Below, one piece after another: positions 49,904 to 59,734 of a stretch of 64,000 nt of DNA. Both the position numbers and the translations under genes were made by a program. This DNA comes from JACKJK01 sp046159835 (lineage in GTDB: Bacteria; Pseudomonadota; Alphaproteobacteria; Rhizobiales; Tepidamorphaceae): contig NZ_JBJXCY010000001.1 of assembly GCF_046159835.1 (NCBI RefSeq), positions 310,001-374,000 of the forward strand. Direction: 5' to 3'. Position 1 is the first letter of the stretch; the number at the start of each line of letters is the position of its first letter. The notes below the pieces were generated by a model. That model searched no databases. It saw only the letters and a program-made list of their open reading frames with translations, and was not told the origin of the DNA.

Positions 49904-50488
49904 TCAGAACAATTCGTCGAGCAGGCTGTCGATATCTGTCTGCTTCAGGCCGTCTGCCTCGCGAAGGGCAGGGCCTTCGAGCGGCGGATCGTCGGAGACA
50001 GCACCCGTCACCTTGGCGCGTTCCGCGCCGATGGCTTCTGCAAGCCGGACGATGCCGGATGCGTTCAGGCGATCCTCGATCAGCTTCAGCGTCTTGATGA
50101 CCTTGCCGATGCGCTGGCCGGTGATGTCCTGGAATGTGCAGGCCTCGAAGATGCGCGTGGCGCTGTCCTCGACCTTCTTGGCAAATTCACCGTCCGCTTC
50201 CGCGCAGGATTCCAGTAGGACTTCGGCAGCCTGCATGATCTCGTGCGTGGCGGATTCGGTTGCAGCAACAACGGCTTCCAGTTCCTCACCCGCAGCGGGA
50301 ATTCGCTGACCGGTGATTTCCTGGGGAGCCAGCTCCTGCAGGTCGGCATGAAGCGAAGAGATATCTTCGGCAATCTGTGAGAGCACCGTGCGCGCGGCTT
50401 CGTCGCATGCGCGCATGGCGGCTTCCAGCCGGCGCCCGATGTCACTATCGAGCGCGGGCGACTGGCGTGCGTCCTTGGGGAGCCCCAT
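49904..50488 (-). CDS. cheZ: CheZ-like protein phosphatase (second copy)
   Basis: A 194-residue CheZ family protein, shorter than the first copy. The catalytic signature EACTFQDITGQRIGKVIKTL carries D121 and Q125, matching the active Asp and Gln. A second ITGQRI-like stretch (QEITGQRIPAAG) lies near residue 57, a possible internal near-repeat. The C-terminus KQTDIDSLLDELF resembles the CheY-binding tail. It is 15 bp downstream of cheY, so the pair is one operon and this CheZ most likely serves that CheY. Confidence 0.85.
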   Translation of the reverse strand: MGLPKDARQSPALDSDIGRRLEAAMRACDEAARTVLSQIAEDISSLHADLQELAPQEITGQRIPAAGEELEAVVAATESATHEIMQAAEVLLESCAEADGEFAKKVEDSATRIFEACTFQDITGQRIGKVIKTLKLIEDRLNASGIVRLAEAIGAERAKVTGAVSDDPPLEGPALREADGLKQTDIDSLLDELF

Positions 50489-50503
50489 CCTGTCCGTTCC
50501 GCC

Positions 50504-50887
50504 TTATTCGCCGAAAACGGCGTCGATCTTGGCTTTGAGCGTCGCAGCGTTGAACGGTTTCACGATGTAGTTGTTCACGCCGGCCTTCTTGGCGGCGATG
50601 ACGTTTTCGGTCTTGGACTCGGCCGTGACCATGATGAAGGGCGTGCGGTTCAGCTTTTCGTCGCCGCGCACGTTCTTCAGCAGTTCGTAGCCGGTCATCG
50701 GCTCCATGTTCCAGTCGGAGATGACCAGGCCGTACTTGCGGCCCTGCATCTTCTGCAGTGCTTCGGTGCCGTCGGACGCTTCGTCCACGTCGTTGAAGCC
50801 AAGCTGCTTCAGCAGGTTCCGGATGATCCGGATCATCGTCTTGTAATCGTCGACGACGAGGATCGGCATCGTGAGATCAACAGCCAT
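50504..50887 (-). CDS. cheY: Single-domain response regulator CheY
   Basis: A 127-residue receiver domain alone. The acidic pair is in ILVVDDYKTMIRIIRNLL, the phospho-Asp is in LVISDWNMEPMTGYELL, the Thr is in PFIMVTAESK and the Lys is in NYIVKPFNAATLK. All residues needed for phosphorylation are present. Size and sequence match CheY. The ATG at 50887 has GGAG 6 nt upstream. No CheA, CheW or receptor genes are in the window, so the kinase is encoded elsewhere. Confidence 0.93.
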   Translation of the reverse strand: MAVDLTMPILVVDDYKTMIRIIRNLLKQLGFNDVDEASDGTEALQKMQGRKYGLVISDWNMEPMTGYELLKNVRGDEKLNRTPFIMVTAESKTENVIAAKKAGVNNYIVKPFNAATLKAKIDAVFGE

Positions 50888-51101
50888 ATCTTGCTCCGTT
50901 GAAGAGGCACCCCCGCCAAAACCCCCCAGGGCGTTACAGGGCAAGCCGTGTACAAACATCAGGGGCAAGTCTTAGGGGCCACGAGCGAAAAAAAGGTTAA
51001 CCCGCAAGGCTTCCTGCGGCCGCTAGGCCCAAAGCCTTATGGATCAAGCCGGATGCGTGTGCTTAGCGTGAACCAACGGTAAAGATTGAAGGGCTTGGGG
51101 C

Positions 51102-51548
51102 ATGACGGCGCGACCAACGGGACTTGGCTATTACTTCGAGGATCTGGAGGTCGGCATGTCCGCGGACCTGCTGAAGACGGTCATGTCCAATGACGTGGTC
51201 GGCTTTGCCCAGTTGTCCGGCGACACCAACCCCGTCCACCTGTCCGATCACTTTGCCGCCCGCACCCCGTTTCGCGGGCGCATTGCCCACGGCCTGTATA
51301 CCGCGAGCCTCATTTCCGCGCTGCTTGGTACCAAGCTGCCGGGGCCGGGCGCGATCTACCTGGAACAGTCTTTGCATTTTCGCGCGCCCGTTCGCATCGG
51401 TGACGTGATCCGGGCCTATGTCGAAGTGAAGGAACTCGACGCGGAGAAAAATCGCGTGCAGCTCGCCTGCGAATGCGTCGTCGATGCCAAGACCGTACTT
51501 GACGGGGAGGCGACCGTGCTGGTTCCTAGCAAGAACAAGCCGGCCTGA
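51102..51548 (+). CDS. MaoC-like hydratase (PhaJ type)
   Basis: A 148-residue hot-dog-fold dehydratase. The hydratase-2 motif is SGDTNPVHLSDHFAARTPFRGRIAHGLYT, with the catalytic Asp and His in DTNPVH. Single-domain members of this size are (R)-specific enoyl-CoA hydratases (PhaJ) that feed PHB synthesis or fatty acid pathways. A link to the phasin at 7 kb is possible but only by pathway. It is divergent from cheY across 214 bp and precedes ribF by 87 bp. Confidence 0.88.
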   Translation: MTARPTGLGYYFEDLEVGMSADLLKTVMSNDVVGFAQLSGDTNPVHLSDHFAARTPFRGRIAHGLYTASLISALLGTKLPGPGAIYLEQSLHFRAPVRIGDVIRAYVEVKELDAEKNRVQLACECVVDAKTVLDGEATVLVPSKNKPA

Positions 51549-51635
51549 TATTCAGGGCCGCGTCACCGCAGTCACACGCGCAGCGCGCCGCGCTCAAGCC
51601 GCCGCGCTCCATCGCCGCCGCATTCAAGGGCCAGC

Positions 51636-52640
51636 ATGCAGCCTGCCGAACCGCTTCACGTTGTCCGCGACGGGCAATATGCCGGCAAGCTGGCTGGCGG
51701 CGCTATTGCCATCGGCAATTTCGACGGCGTCCATCGCGGCCACCAGGCTGTGATCGCGAAGGCCTGCGAATTCGCCAAGGCCAACGAGGCCGCCTGCGGC
51801 GTCATGACCTTCGAGCCGCACCCGCGCACCGTCTTCCAGCCAGATAGCGCTCTCTTCCGTCTCGCGCCGGAGCCGGTGAAGCTGAAGCTGCTTCAGGCCG
51901 CCGGCGTCGACGGAGTTGTCATCGCGGGCTTCGACCGTGACTTCGCCGCCAAGACAGCCGAGCAGTTCGTCGATGACCTGCTGGTCGGGTTGCTCGACGT
52001 GTCCGCCGTGGTGGTGGGCCAGGATTTCCGCTTCGGCAAGGGCCGCGAAGGCGATGTCGCCATGCTGCGCGACTTCGGCCTTGCCAAGAAATTCGAGGTC
52101 ATCGCCGTCGGGCCGGAAGGGGCGGGCGATCTCGTCTTTTCATCCAGCGCGGTGCGCAAGCAACTGGGCGAGGGCGATATTGACGCAGCCGCCAACGTGC
52201 TTGGCTACCGGTGGTTCTTCGAGGCCGAGGTGGTACATGGCGAGAAGCGTGGCCGCGACCTCGGCTACCCGACCGCCAACATGGCGCTGGAGAAAGATTG
52301 CGGGCTGCGGCAGGGCGTCTATGCCGTGCGCGCGCTCATCGACGGCGAACATGTCGGCGGCGTCGCGAGCTTCGGCGTGCGCCCGCAATTCGACAACGGC
52401 GCGCCGCTCTTCGAGAGTTACTTTTTTGACTTCTCCGGCGATCTCTACGGCAAGACCATCGCTGTCACCCCGCTCGCGTTTCTGCGCGGCGAGGCGAAGT
52501 TCGACAGCGTCGACGACCTCGTCCGCCAGATGGATGCCGATGCCGATGCCGCGCGCGACATTGTCGCCAGGCTCAAGTCCGATGATCCCGTGTCCGATTT
52601 CGCCATGGCCCGCGCCCTGCGCGACCTGAAACTGGCCTGA
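51636..52640 (+). CDS. ribF: Bifunctional riboflavin kinase / FAD synthetase
   Basis: A 334-residue bifunctional enzyme that phosphorylates riboflavin to FMN and adenylates FMN to FAD. The N-terminal FAD synthetase has the nucleotidyl-transfer motif GNFDGVHRGHQAVI and DFRFGKGREG, then SSSAVRKQLGEGDI. The C-terminal kinase has RGRDLGYPTANM-like sequence (KRGRDLGYPTANMAL), GVASFGVRPQFDNG and the FDFSGDLYGKTI end. Length is normal. EamA follows 5 bp later and may be co-transcribed. Confidence 0.95.
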   Translation: MQPAEPLHVVRDGQYAGKLAGGAIAIGNFDGVHRGHQAVIAKACEFAKANEAACGVMTFEPHPRTVFQPDSALFRLAPEPVKLKLLQAAGVDGVVIAGFDRDFAAKTAEQFVDDLLVGLLDVSAVVVGQDFRFGKGREGDVAMLRDFGLAKKFEVIAVGPEGAGDLVFSSSAVRKQLGEGDIDAAANVLGYRWFFEAEVVHGEKRGRDLGYPTANMALEKDCGLRQGVYAVRALIDGEHVGGVASFGVRPQFDNGAPLFESYFFDFSGDLYGKTIAVTPLAFLRGEAKFDSVDDLVRQMDADADAARDIVARLKSDDPVSDFAMARALRDLKLA

Positions 52641-52645
52641 CCGCG

Positions 52646-53611
52646 ATGCGCCGCCGCGTTCCCGTCAATCCGGCCCCCGTCGCGCCCGTCCCGACAATGG
52701 CGCACAACCGCGCCGGCGGCGGCATCGTGCTCATGGCGATCGGTGTCAGCCTGCTGCCGATCATGGACGCTCTGGCGAAATATCTCGGCGCCGCCTACGG
52801 CCCGATCCAGATCGGCATGATGCGTTTCATTGCGCAGATCGTCTTCACATTGCCGCTGGCGTTGTGGTTCGTGGGCCTTGGCGCGCTGAAGCCCAGCCCC
52901 TTCGGCCTGCAGGCGATGCGCGGCATGCTGATCGGCGGCGCGACGTGCTTCTTCTTCGGCGCCCTCAACCACATGCCGCTGGCCGATGCGCTGGCGATCT
53001 TCTTCGTGTCGCCACTGCTCGTCACTGCCATTTCCGCGCTGCTGCTGCGCGAGCAGGTCGGCATCCGCCGCTGGGGCGCGGTGCTGTGCGGGTTTGCTGG
53101 CGCAATGATCGTCATTCGCCCCGGTTCCGGAATCTTCGGCATCGCAGCCGTGCTGCCGCTCTGCGCCGCGGCGTGCTTTGCCTCCTACATGATTGTGACG
53201 CGCCAGCTGGCGGGCCGGGCCGATGCATGGTCCACGAATTTCCAGACGGCCGCCTTCGGCGCGCTGTTTCTGGCAATCGTTCTGGTCGTGGCGCAGGCGC
53301 TGGGGTTCGAGGCGCTCGCCTTCCGCCCGCTGCGTGCGGAGCATTGGGTTCACTTCGTCGGCATTGGCGTGGTCGCCACGTCCGGCCATTTCCTGGTCAT
53401 TAAGGCACTGGAACGTGCCCCGGCTTCTGCCATGGCCCCCATCGGCTACCTTGAGATGTTTTCCGCAGCCATCGTTGGCTGGGTCGCGTTCGGCGATATT
53501 CCCGACATCTGGACCGTGACTGGCATCGTGCTCATCATCGCCTCGGGCCTTTACGTCTCGTGGCGCGAGGAACAGCTTTCTCGCCGCGCCAAGCGCGAAG
53601 CTGCGGCTTGA
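52646..53611 (+). CDS. EamA/DMT family transporter (second copy)
   Basis: An inner-membrane protein of 321 residues with about ten helices and two EamA repeats. Features include GVSLLPIMDALAKYLGAAYG, the MRGMLIGGATCFFFGALNHM helix start, and VGIRRWGAVLCGFAGAMIVI. GYLEMFSAAIVGWVAFGDIP follows near the end. This is the S-adenosylmethionine/riboflavin-type DMT subgroup by general resemblance, but substrate is not proven. It lies 5 bp after ribF, so riboflavin or a precursor is a tempting candidate. Confidence 0.87.
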   Translation: MRRRVPVNPAPVAPVPTMAHNRAGGGIVLMAIGVSLLPIMDALAKYLGAAYGPIQIGMMRFIAQIVFTLPLALWFVGLGALKPSPFGLQAMRGMLIGGATCFFFGALNHMPLADALAIFFVSPLLVTAISALLLREQVGIRRWGAVLCGFAGAMIVIRPGSGIFGIAAVLPLCAAACFASYMIVTRQLAGRADAWSTNFQTAAFGALFLAIVLVVAQALGFEALAFRPLRAEHWVHFVGIGVVATSGHFLVIKALERAPASAMAPIGYLEMFSAAIVGWVAFGDIPDIWTVTGIVLIIASGLYVSWREEQLSRRAKREAAA

Positions 53612-53815
53612 GCGCCCACGGGCTTTATCCGGCCCCGAACCCCTGATAGAACGGCGCCCATGTTGCTGACGGGCCTGAATTCCCTGCGAATTATCGGCCC
53701 GGTCACGGCCTGAACCGGCCGGGGCCGGGAACGATCCCGCATGGATGCCGGAAAAGACCGGCAACCGTGTGTTTCTCCAGCAGAAATTCAGAACCCCACC
53801 AAACGGCGGATCCCG

Positions 53816-56770
53816 ATGACGACTGAGACCGACAACGCTGCGGCTGACAGCCAGCGCGACTATTCAAAGACCCTGTTCCTTCCCGCGACCGAATTCCCGA
53901 TGCGTGCCGGGCTGCCCAAGGCCGAGCCGGAATGGCTTGCGCGCTGGGAGAAGCTCGACGTGTTCGGCAAGCTGCGTGAGCAGTCGAAGGACCGCGAGAA
54001 GTTCATCCTTCACGACGGCCCGCCCTATGCGAATGGCAACCTGCATATCGGCCACGCGCTCAACAAGATCCTGAAGGACATCATCTCCCGCTCCTTCCAG
54101 ATGCTTGGCTACAACAGCCACTACGTGCCGGGCTGGGACTGCCACGGCCTGCCGATCGAGTGGAAGGTCGAGGAACAGTACCGCGCCAAGGGCAAGGACA
54201 AGGACGCGGTGCCGATCAACGAATTCCGCGCCGAATGCCGCGCCTTCGCCCAGCACTGGATGGACGTGCAGGCGGAAGAGTTCAAGCGGCTCGGCGTCGA
54301 GGGCGATTGGGACAAGCGCTACGCGACCATGGACCTGCGCTCCGAGGCACTGATCGCCGGTGAGCTGATGAAGTTCGCCTTGAACGGGCTGCTCTATCGC
54401 GGCTCCAAGCCGGTGATGTGGTCGGTGGTGGAACGCACCGCGCTGGCGGAAGCCGAGGTCGAGTACCAGGACTACCAGTCCGATACCGTGTGGGTGAAAT
54501 TCCCGGTCGTTGCCGGGCCACAGGACCTTTCGGATGCCTTCATCGTCATCTGGACGACGACGCCGTGGACCATGCCGGGCAACCGGGCGATCTGCTATTC
54601 CAAGCGCGTCGGCTACGGCCTGTATGAAGTGACCGGCTCGGAAAACGACTTCGGCCCGCAGGCTGGCGAAAAGCTGGTCTTTGCCGACACGCTCGCCGCC
54701 GAGTGCTTCGAGAAGGCCAAGCTGACGTTCAACCGCGTCCGCGACGTGACCGCCGACGAGCTTGCCTCCGTTACCTGCGCCCACCCGCTGCGCGGCAAGG
54801 GTTACGAGTTCGACGTGCCGCTGCTGGAAGGCGACCACGTGACCGACGATGCCGGTACCGGATTCGTGCACACCGCCCCCGGCCACGGCCGAGAGGACTT
54901 TGAAGCCTGGATGGACGCCAAGCGCGATCTGGAAGCGCGCGGCATCGACACCACGATCCCCTACACGGTCGGCGCGGACGGTGCCTTCACCTCCGACGCG
55001 CCGGGCTTCGAAGGCGAGCAGGTCATCACCGACAAGGGCGACAAGGGCAAGGCCAACGAGGTCGTCATCAAGGCGCTGATCGAGGCGGACCGCCTGTTCG
55101 CGCGTGGCCGCCTGAAGCACACCTATCCGCACTCCTGGCGCTCCAAGAAGCCGGTCATCTTCCGCAACACGCCGCAATGGTTCATCGCGATGGATGCCGA
55201 TTTCGAGGCGATGGACGGCGTCACCGGCACCCTGCGCGACCGCGCGCTGAAGGCGATCTCCGACACGCGCTTCGTTCCGGGCGGCGGCAAGACGCGCCTC
55301 AACGCCATGATCGAGCAGCGCCCGGATTGGGTCATCTCGCGTCAGCGCGCCTGGGGCGTGCCGATCAGCGTGTTCGTCAACAAGCAGAGCGGCGAAGTCA
55401 TCCCCAATGCGGGCTTCAACGGGTCGGAAGAACTGGGCAAGCGCATCGTCGACACCTTCACGGCGGAAGGCGCGGACGCCTGGTTCAAGGATGGCGCGAA
55501 GGAGCGCTTCCTCGATGGCCTCGTCGCCAACCCGGACGACTGGGAGAAGGTCGACGACATTCTCGACGTGTGGTTCGAATCCGGTTCGACCCATGCCTTC
55601 GTGCTGGAAGAGCGCGACGACATGAAGTGGCCCGCCGACGTCTACCTCGAAGGCACCGACCAGCATCGCGGCTGGTTCCATTCCTCGCTGCTGGAAAGCT
55701 GCGGCACGCGCGGGCGCGCGCCCTATGACGCGGTCATCACCCATGGCTTCACCATGGACGAGGAAGGCCGCAAGATGTCGAAGTCGCTCGGCAACGTCAC
55801 CGCGCCGCAGGACATCGTGAAGCAGTATGGCGCCGACATCCTGCGCATGTGGGTGTCCACGACCGACTATGCCGACGACCAGCGCATCGGGCCGGAAATC
55901 GTCAAGTCGAACGTCGATTCCTACCGCAAGCTGCGCAACACCATGCGCTGGATGCTGGGCAACCTCGCGCACCACAAGCCCGAGGAGGACGTCGATTTCG
56001 CCGACATGCCGGAGCTGGAGCGCTACGTGCTGCACCGGCTGACGGAACTCGACACGGTGGTTCAGGACGCCTACCGCGCATTCGATTTCCGTCGCATCAC
56101 GCAGGCGCTGTTCAACTTCTCGATCCTTGAGCTGTCGGCCTTCTATTTCGACGTGCGCAAGGACGCGCTCTACTGCGACCCGATCTCGTCCACGCGCCGC
56201 CGAGCCTGCCTGACGGTGCTCGACAAGGTCTTCGACTGCATGTGCACGTGGCTGGCCCCGCTGCTTCCCTTCACCATGGAAGAGGCATGGCTGTCGCGGC
56301 ACCCGTCGGAAACCGGTTCGGTCCATTTCGAGCTCATGCACCGCGCCAATCCGGACTGGAAGAACGAGGACCTCGCCGCCAAGTGGCGCAAGGTGCGCAC
56401 CGTGCGCCGTGTCGTCACCGGCGCGTTGGAGCTTGAGCGTGCCGCCAAGACCATCGGCTCGAGCCTTGAAGCCGCGCCGAAGGTCCATGTTGCCGACGCC
56501 AATCTCTGGGCCGCAGTCCAGAGCGTCGACATGGCCGATATCTGCATCACCTCAGACATCGAGATGATCGCGGGCGAGGGACCGGCGGATGCCTTCCGTC
56601 TGGACGAGGTCGACGGCGTCTCGGTCGTCTTCGCGCGCGCGCAAGGGCGCAAGTGCGCCCGCTCGTGGAAGATCACTGGCGACATCGGCACCGATCCCGA
56701 CTTCCCCGACATCAGCGCGCGCGACGCCAAGGCGATGCACGAACGCGCCGAAGCGAACCTCGGCGGCTGA
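53816..56770 (+). CDS. ileS: Isoleucyl-tRNA synthetase
   Basis: A class I aminoacyl-tRNA synthetase, 984 residues. The HIGH motif is PPYANGNLHIGHALN (near residue 75) and KMSKS is in EEGRKMSKSLGN (near residue 651). The editing domain contains WTTTPWTMPGNRAI and DAGTGFVHTAPGHG. The C-terminus has a degenerate zinc motif: KCARSWK replaces the usual KCxRCW, and no second Cys pair follows, as in several alphaproteobacteria. The ATG at 53816 is chosen over upstream in-frame codons with poor coding character. lspA follows directly. Confidence 0.96.
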   Translation: MTTETDNAAADSQRDYSKTLFLPATEFPMRAGLPKAEPEWLARWEKLDVFGKLREQSKDREKFILHDGPPYANGNLHIGHALNKILKDIISRSFQMLGYNSHYVPGWDCHGLPIEWKVEEQYRAKGKDKDAVPINEFRAECRAFAQHWMDVQAEEFKRLGVEGDWDKRYATMDLRSEALIAGELMKFALNGLLYRGSKPVMWSVVERTALAEAEVEYQDYQSDTVWVKFPVVAGPQDLSDAFIVIWTTTPWTMPGNRAICYSKRVGYGLYEVTGSENDFGPQAGEKLVFADTLAAECFEKAKLTFNRVRDVTADELASVTCAHPLRGKGYEFDVPLLEGDHVTDDAGTGFVHTAPGHGREDFEAWMDAKRDLEARGIDTTIPYTVGADGAFTSDAPGFEGEQVITDKGDKGKANEVVIKALIEADRLFARGRLKHTYPHSWRSKKPVIFRNTPQWFIAMDADFEAMDGVTGTLRDRALKAISDTRFVPGGGKTRLNAMIEQRPDWVISRQRAWGVPISVFVNKQSGEVIPNAGFNGSEELGKRIVDTFTAEGADAWFKDGAKERFLDGLVANPDDWEKVDDILDVWFESGSTHAFVLEERDDMKWPADVYLEGTDQHRGWFHSSLLESCGTRGRAPYDAVITHGFTMDEEGRKMSKSLGNVTAPQDIVKQYGADILRMWVSTTDYADDQRIGPEIVKSNVDSYRKLRNTMRWMLGNLAHHKPEEDVDFADMPELERYVLHRLTELDTVVQDAYRAFDFRRITQALFNFSILELSAFYFDVRKDALYCDPISSTRRRACLTVLDKVFDCMCTWLAPLLPFTMEEAWLSRHPSETGSVHFELMHRANPDWKNEDLAAKWRKVRTVRRVVTGALELERAAKTIGSSLEAAPKVHVADANLWAAVQSVDMADICITSDIEMIAGEGPADAFRLDEVDGVSVVFARAQGRKCARSWKITGDIGTDPDFPDISARDAKAMHERAEANLGG

Positions 56771-56775
56771 CACTG

Positions 56776-57294
56776 GTGGAGCAGCAGGCCACACACGAGA
56801 CGCAATCACGCTGGTGGGGCGCGCAATCGCGCCTCGCCGCGTGGATCGTGGTGGTGGTCTTCGTGCTCGACCAGGCGCTGAAGACGTGGGTGCTGTTCGG
56901 TCTCGACCTGCCCCGGCGCGGTACGATCCCGCTGCTGCCGTTTTTCGACCTGACGATGGTCTGGAACCCCGGCATTTCCTACGGGATGCTGCAGGATTAC
57001 GGCGAACTGGCCCGCTGGGGGCTGGTGGTTCTCTCGCTCATTGCTGCCGTCGCCTTGTGGCTGTGGGCGGCGCGCGTCGAGACCGCGCGGCTCGTTACGG
57101 CCATTGCGCTCATCATTGGCGGCGCTCTTGCCAACGGCCTCGACCGCATCCTCTATGGAGCAGTGGCCGATTTCGCGCATCTCTTCTGGGGTGGCTTCTC
57201 GTGGTACGTGTTTAACCTTGCCGATGCCGCGATCGTTGCCGGGGTGCTGCTCCTGCTGTATGACTCGGTCTTCGGGGACTACGGCAAGACGTGA
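56776..57294 (+). CDS. lspA: Signal peptidase II (lipoprotein)
   Basis: The inner-membrane aspartyl protease that cleaves prolipoproteins, 172 residues with about four helices. Family blocks include VFVLDQALKTWV, the first catalytic Asp block GGALANGLDRILYG, and the second, SWYVFNLADAAIVAG. The NPGISYGML block (usual NxGxxF) is present. The start is the GTG at 56776, 5 bp after ileS. The ileS-lspA order is widely conserved. The lipoprotein gene two positions on may be a substrate. Confidence 0.92.
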   Translation: MEQQATHETQSRWWGAQSRLAAWIVVVVFVLDQALKTWVLFGLDLPRRGTIPLLPFFDLTMVWNPGISYGMLQDYGELARWGLVVLSLIAAVALWLWAARVETARLVTAIALIIGGALANGLDRILYGAVADFAHLFWGGFSWYVFNLADAAIVAGVLLLLYDSVFGDYGKT

Positions 57295-57464
57295 GTTTTG
57301 CGAGGCGGCTATGCCGCCGCAATCGCGCTGCCGGACACATTCGCGCCAAACTCCGGCACTAGACAGCCGCTACGTTTGGGGTCAGTACGCAAGCGCACAT
57401 GGTCCGGTTGGACCGCGTTGAGCGTCAGAGCCGGTGTTGTTTGCACTGGCAACGGGTACGGGAC

Positions 57465-58151
57465 ATGAGCATTCAGCGAGAAGTTCGAATCGGACGCGTC
57501 CGCGCCGCGCATCGCATTGCGCTCGCCGGAGCGGTCAGCGTTTTTGCGCTGGCTGCCACCGCCTGTTCCAGCGGCTCCGAGGTCGCCAGCTTCCAGCGTG
57601 ACCGCTCCGTCATGCGGGGCGACCCGATGGTCGCAATCGGCCTGCGCCCGCGCCCGCAGCCGCGCATCGACTACGATCCGCGTTCGCCGCTGGTGATGCC
57701 GCCGCAGAACGAACTGCAGACCCCGAAGGAAGAACTTGCTCTTGGCGAGCAGTGGCCGGATGACCCGGACGAGCGCCGCGCCAAGCAGGAAGAAGAACGC
57801 GTGGAATACCTGCGCAAGCAGGCCGCCACCGAAGACCGCACCCGCGCCCTGTCGCGAAATGAACTCGACCAGTGGGCGCGTGACACCGGGTCCGGCCCCG
57901 AGGGCGGCTCCAGTACCGCTCTCAGCGGCAACGAAGTCCGTTCGGTCGGCATCCTGTCGCCGTTCCAGCTTCGTCGTGGCAAGCGCAAGGAGCCGGATCT
58001 GACCGCCGAGCCGGAGCGCCGCAAGCTGACCGAGCCGCCGTCCGGCTACCGCAAGGCGGTCGCCGACGACAACGGCCAGGTGGTCACCGAGTCGCAGGAA
58101 GCGGAAGCCAGCAAGCCGCGCCGCGGCATCTTCCAGCGCCTCGGCTTCTAA
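57465..58151 (+). CDS. DUF3035-like outer-membrane lipoprotein
   Basis: A 228-residue lipoprotein. The lipobox is ALAATAC (Cys about residue 34) after a positively charged N-terminus. The mature region is hydrophilic and disordered, with VMRGDPMVAIGLRPRPQPRIDY, PPQNELQTPKEELAL and Arg/Glu-rich segments. It fits the DUF3035 type seen beside lspA and M16 proteases in alphaproteobacteria. A proline/arginine-rich C-terminus ends PRRGIFQRLGF. The function is unknown. The ATG at 57465 is preceded by a GGTACGGGA stretch. Confidence 0.82.
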   Translation: MSIQREVRIGRVRAAHRIALAGAVSVFALAATACSSGSEVASFQRDRSVMRGDPMVAIGLRPRPQPRIDYDPRSPLVMPPQNELQTPKEELALGEQWPDDPDERRAKQEEERVEYLRKQAATEDRTRALSRNELDQWARDTGSGPEGGSSTALSGNEVRSVGILSPFQLRRGKRKEPDLTAEPERRKLTEPPSGYRKAVADDNGQVVTESQEAEASKPRRGIFQRLGF

Positions 58152-58317
58152 GACCCCGCCCGGGCGGCATCTGGGTCCCGCTCGCGGGGCAACCGAGCCA
58201 CCCCTGCGCGGCCAAGCGCCTCACATCAACATTACCGATCCTTCATTGGCGGGCCTTCGTGGCCGCCTGTATGCTGCTGTGCGTGTTCTTCCCAGCAGCG
58301 AGAATGATCCCGGTCTG

Positions 58318-59706
58318 ATGAGATACATCTCCCCCACTCTCCGGTGGCTGCGCGCCGCCTTGCCCGTCATGCTTCTTGCCATCGCAGCGCTCAGCCCGCG
58401 CAGCGCACAGGCTTTCGTGGCGGACGTCGAAACCTTCACCCTCGACAACGGCATGGAAGTCGTCGTCATCCCGGACCGGCGCGCGCCGGTCGTCACCCAC
58501 ATGGTCTGGTACAAGGTTGGTGCCGCGGACGAGCCGATAGGTCGCGCAGGGATCGCCCACTTCCTCGAACACCTCATGTTCAAGGGCACGCCTGACAATC
58601 CGAATGGGGCCTTCTCCAAGTTCGTCGCCTCCGTCGGCGGGCAGGAGAACGCCTTCACCTCGTCCGACTACACTGCGTATTTCCAGCGCGTCTCCAAGGA
58701 GCATCTGCCAGAAATGATGCGCCTTGAGGCCGACCGGATGGAAAACCTCGTCCTGACCGAGAATGTGGTCGCGCCGGAGCGCAACGTGGTCATCGAGGAG
58801 CGCAAGAGCCGCATCGACAACAGCCCCAGCGCCCAGCTTGGCGAGGCGCTGTCGGCCGCGCTCTGGTTCGAGCATCCTTATGGCCGTCCGGTCATCGGGT
58901 GGATGAACGAGATCGAGGACCTGACCCTCGATGACGCGATCTCCTATTACGACCGCTATTACACGCCCAACAACGCGATCCTGATCGTCGCCGGTGACGT
59001 CGATGCGCAGGAAGTGCTGCAACTCGCCAGGGAGACCTATGGCAAGCTGGAGCGCCGCGCCGAGCCGCCCGCCCGCGAACGCCCGGAAGAGCCGGAGCAT
59101 CGCGGCCACCGAATGGTGCGGCTGGAAAGCCCGCTGGTGAAACAGCCGGCGCTGACGCGGACCTACGTGGTGCCGAGTTCCACCACCGCGCTGGATCGCG
59201 GTCTCGATGCCGAGCCGGAAGCCCTCGACCTCTTCGCCGACCTGCTGGCCGGCGGGTCGACGAGCGTGCTCTACCAGCGCCTCGTCGTGGAAGAGAAGAT
59301 CGCAACGTCGGTGGGCGGCTACTATCGCGGGTCGGCCCTCGATGACAGCGAGATGATGATCTACGCAACGCCGGTCCCCGGCGTGTCGCTGGAAAAGCTG
59401 GAAGCCTCCATCGACAGCGAGATTGCGGCCTTCCTCGACAGCGAGATCGACGAGGAGACGCTGAAGCGCGTAAAGCGCTCGGTCATTGCCTCCAGCGTCT
59501 ATGCGCAGGACAGCCAGCAGTCGCTGGCGCGTGTCTTCGGCGTCGCACTCACGACAGGTGGCAGCGTCGAGCGCGTGCTCGGCTGGCCCGACCGCATCCG
59601 CGCCGTTACCGCCGAGGAGATCCTCGCCGTCGGCCGCAAGTATCTCGACAAGAACAGCGCCGCGACCGGCTATCTCGTGCCGGCTCCCGCAGCCAGCCGG
59701 TCCTGA
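58318..59706 (+). CDS. M16 family metallopeptidase, catalytic subunit
   Basis: An exported zinc protease of the pitrilysin/PqqL class, 462 residues. A signal peptide (MRYISPTLRWLRAALPVMLL, cut after AQA) leads into the inverted zinc motif AHFLEHLMFKG (HxxEH) with the third ligand Glu in VVIEERKSRI. The M16 C-terminal half includes LYQRLVVEEKIATSVGG. It is paired with the non-catalytic partner 28 bp downstream, the usual two-gene arrangement. The substrate, probably misfolded or signal peptides in the periplasm, is not known. Confidence 0.93.
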   Translation: MRYISPTLRWLRAALPVMLLAIAALSPRSAQAFVADVETFTLDNGMEVVVIPDRRAPVVTHMVWYKVGAADEPIGRAGIAHFLEHLMFKGTPDNPNGAFSKFVASVGGQENAFTSSDYTAYFQRVSKEHLPEMMRLEADRMENLVLTENVVAPERNVVIEERKSRIDNSPSAQLGEALSAALWFEHPYGRPVIGWMNEIEDLTLDDAISYYDRYYTPNNAILIVAGDVDAQEVLQLARETYGKLERRAEPPARERPEEPEHRGHRMVRLESPLVKQPALTRTYVVPSSTTALDRGLDAEPEALDLFADLLAGGSTSVLYQRLVVEEKIATSVGGYYRGSALDDSEMMIYATPVPGVSLEKLEASIDSEIAAFLDSEIDEETLKRVKRSVIASSVYAQDSQQSLARVFGVALTTGGSVERVLGWPDRIRAVTAEEILAVGRKYLDKNSAATGYLVPAPAASRS

Positions 59707-59734
59707 CCGGCGCATCGAACAAGCGGAGTTCCGA

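Noticed and set aside
53612..53815. T-box or other leader riboswitch upstream of ileS
   Set aside because: No specifier stem, T-box sequence or terminator/antiterminator pair visible, and T-boxes are not expected in proteobacteria.
53864..56488. An 874-codon minus-strand frame inside ileS
   Set aside because: Shadow of ileS; no motif, and ileS is unambiguous.
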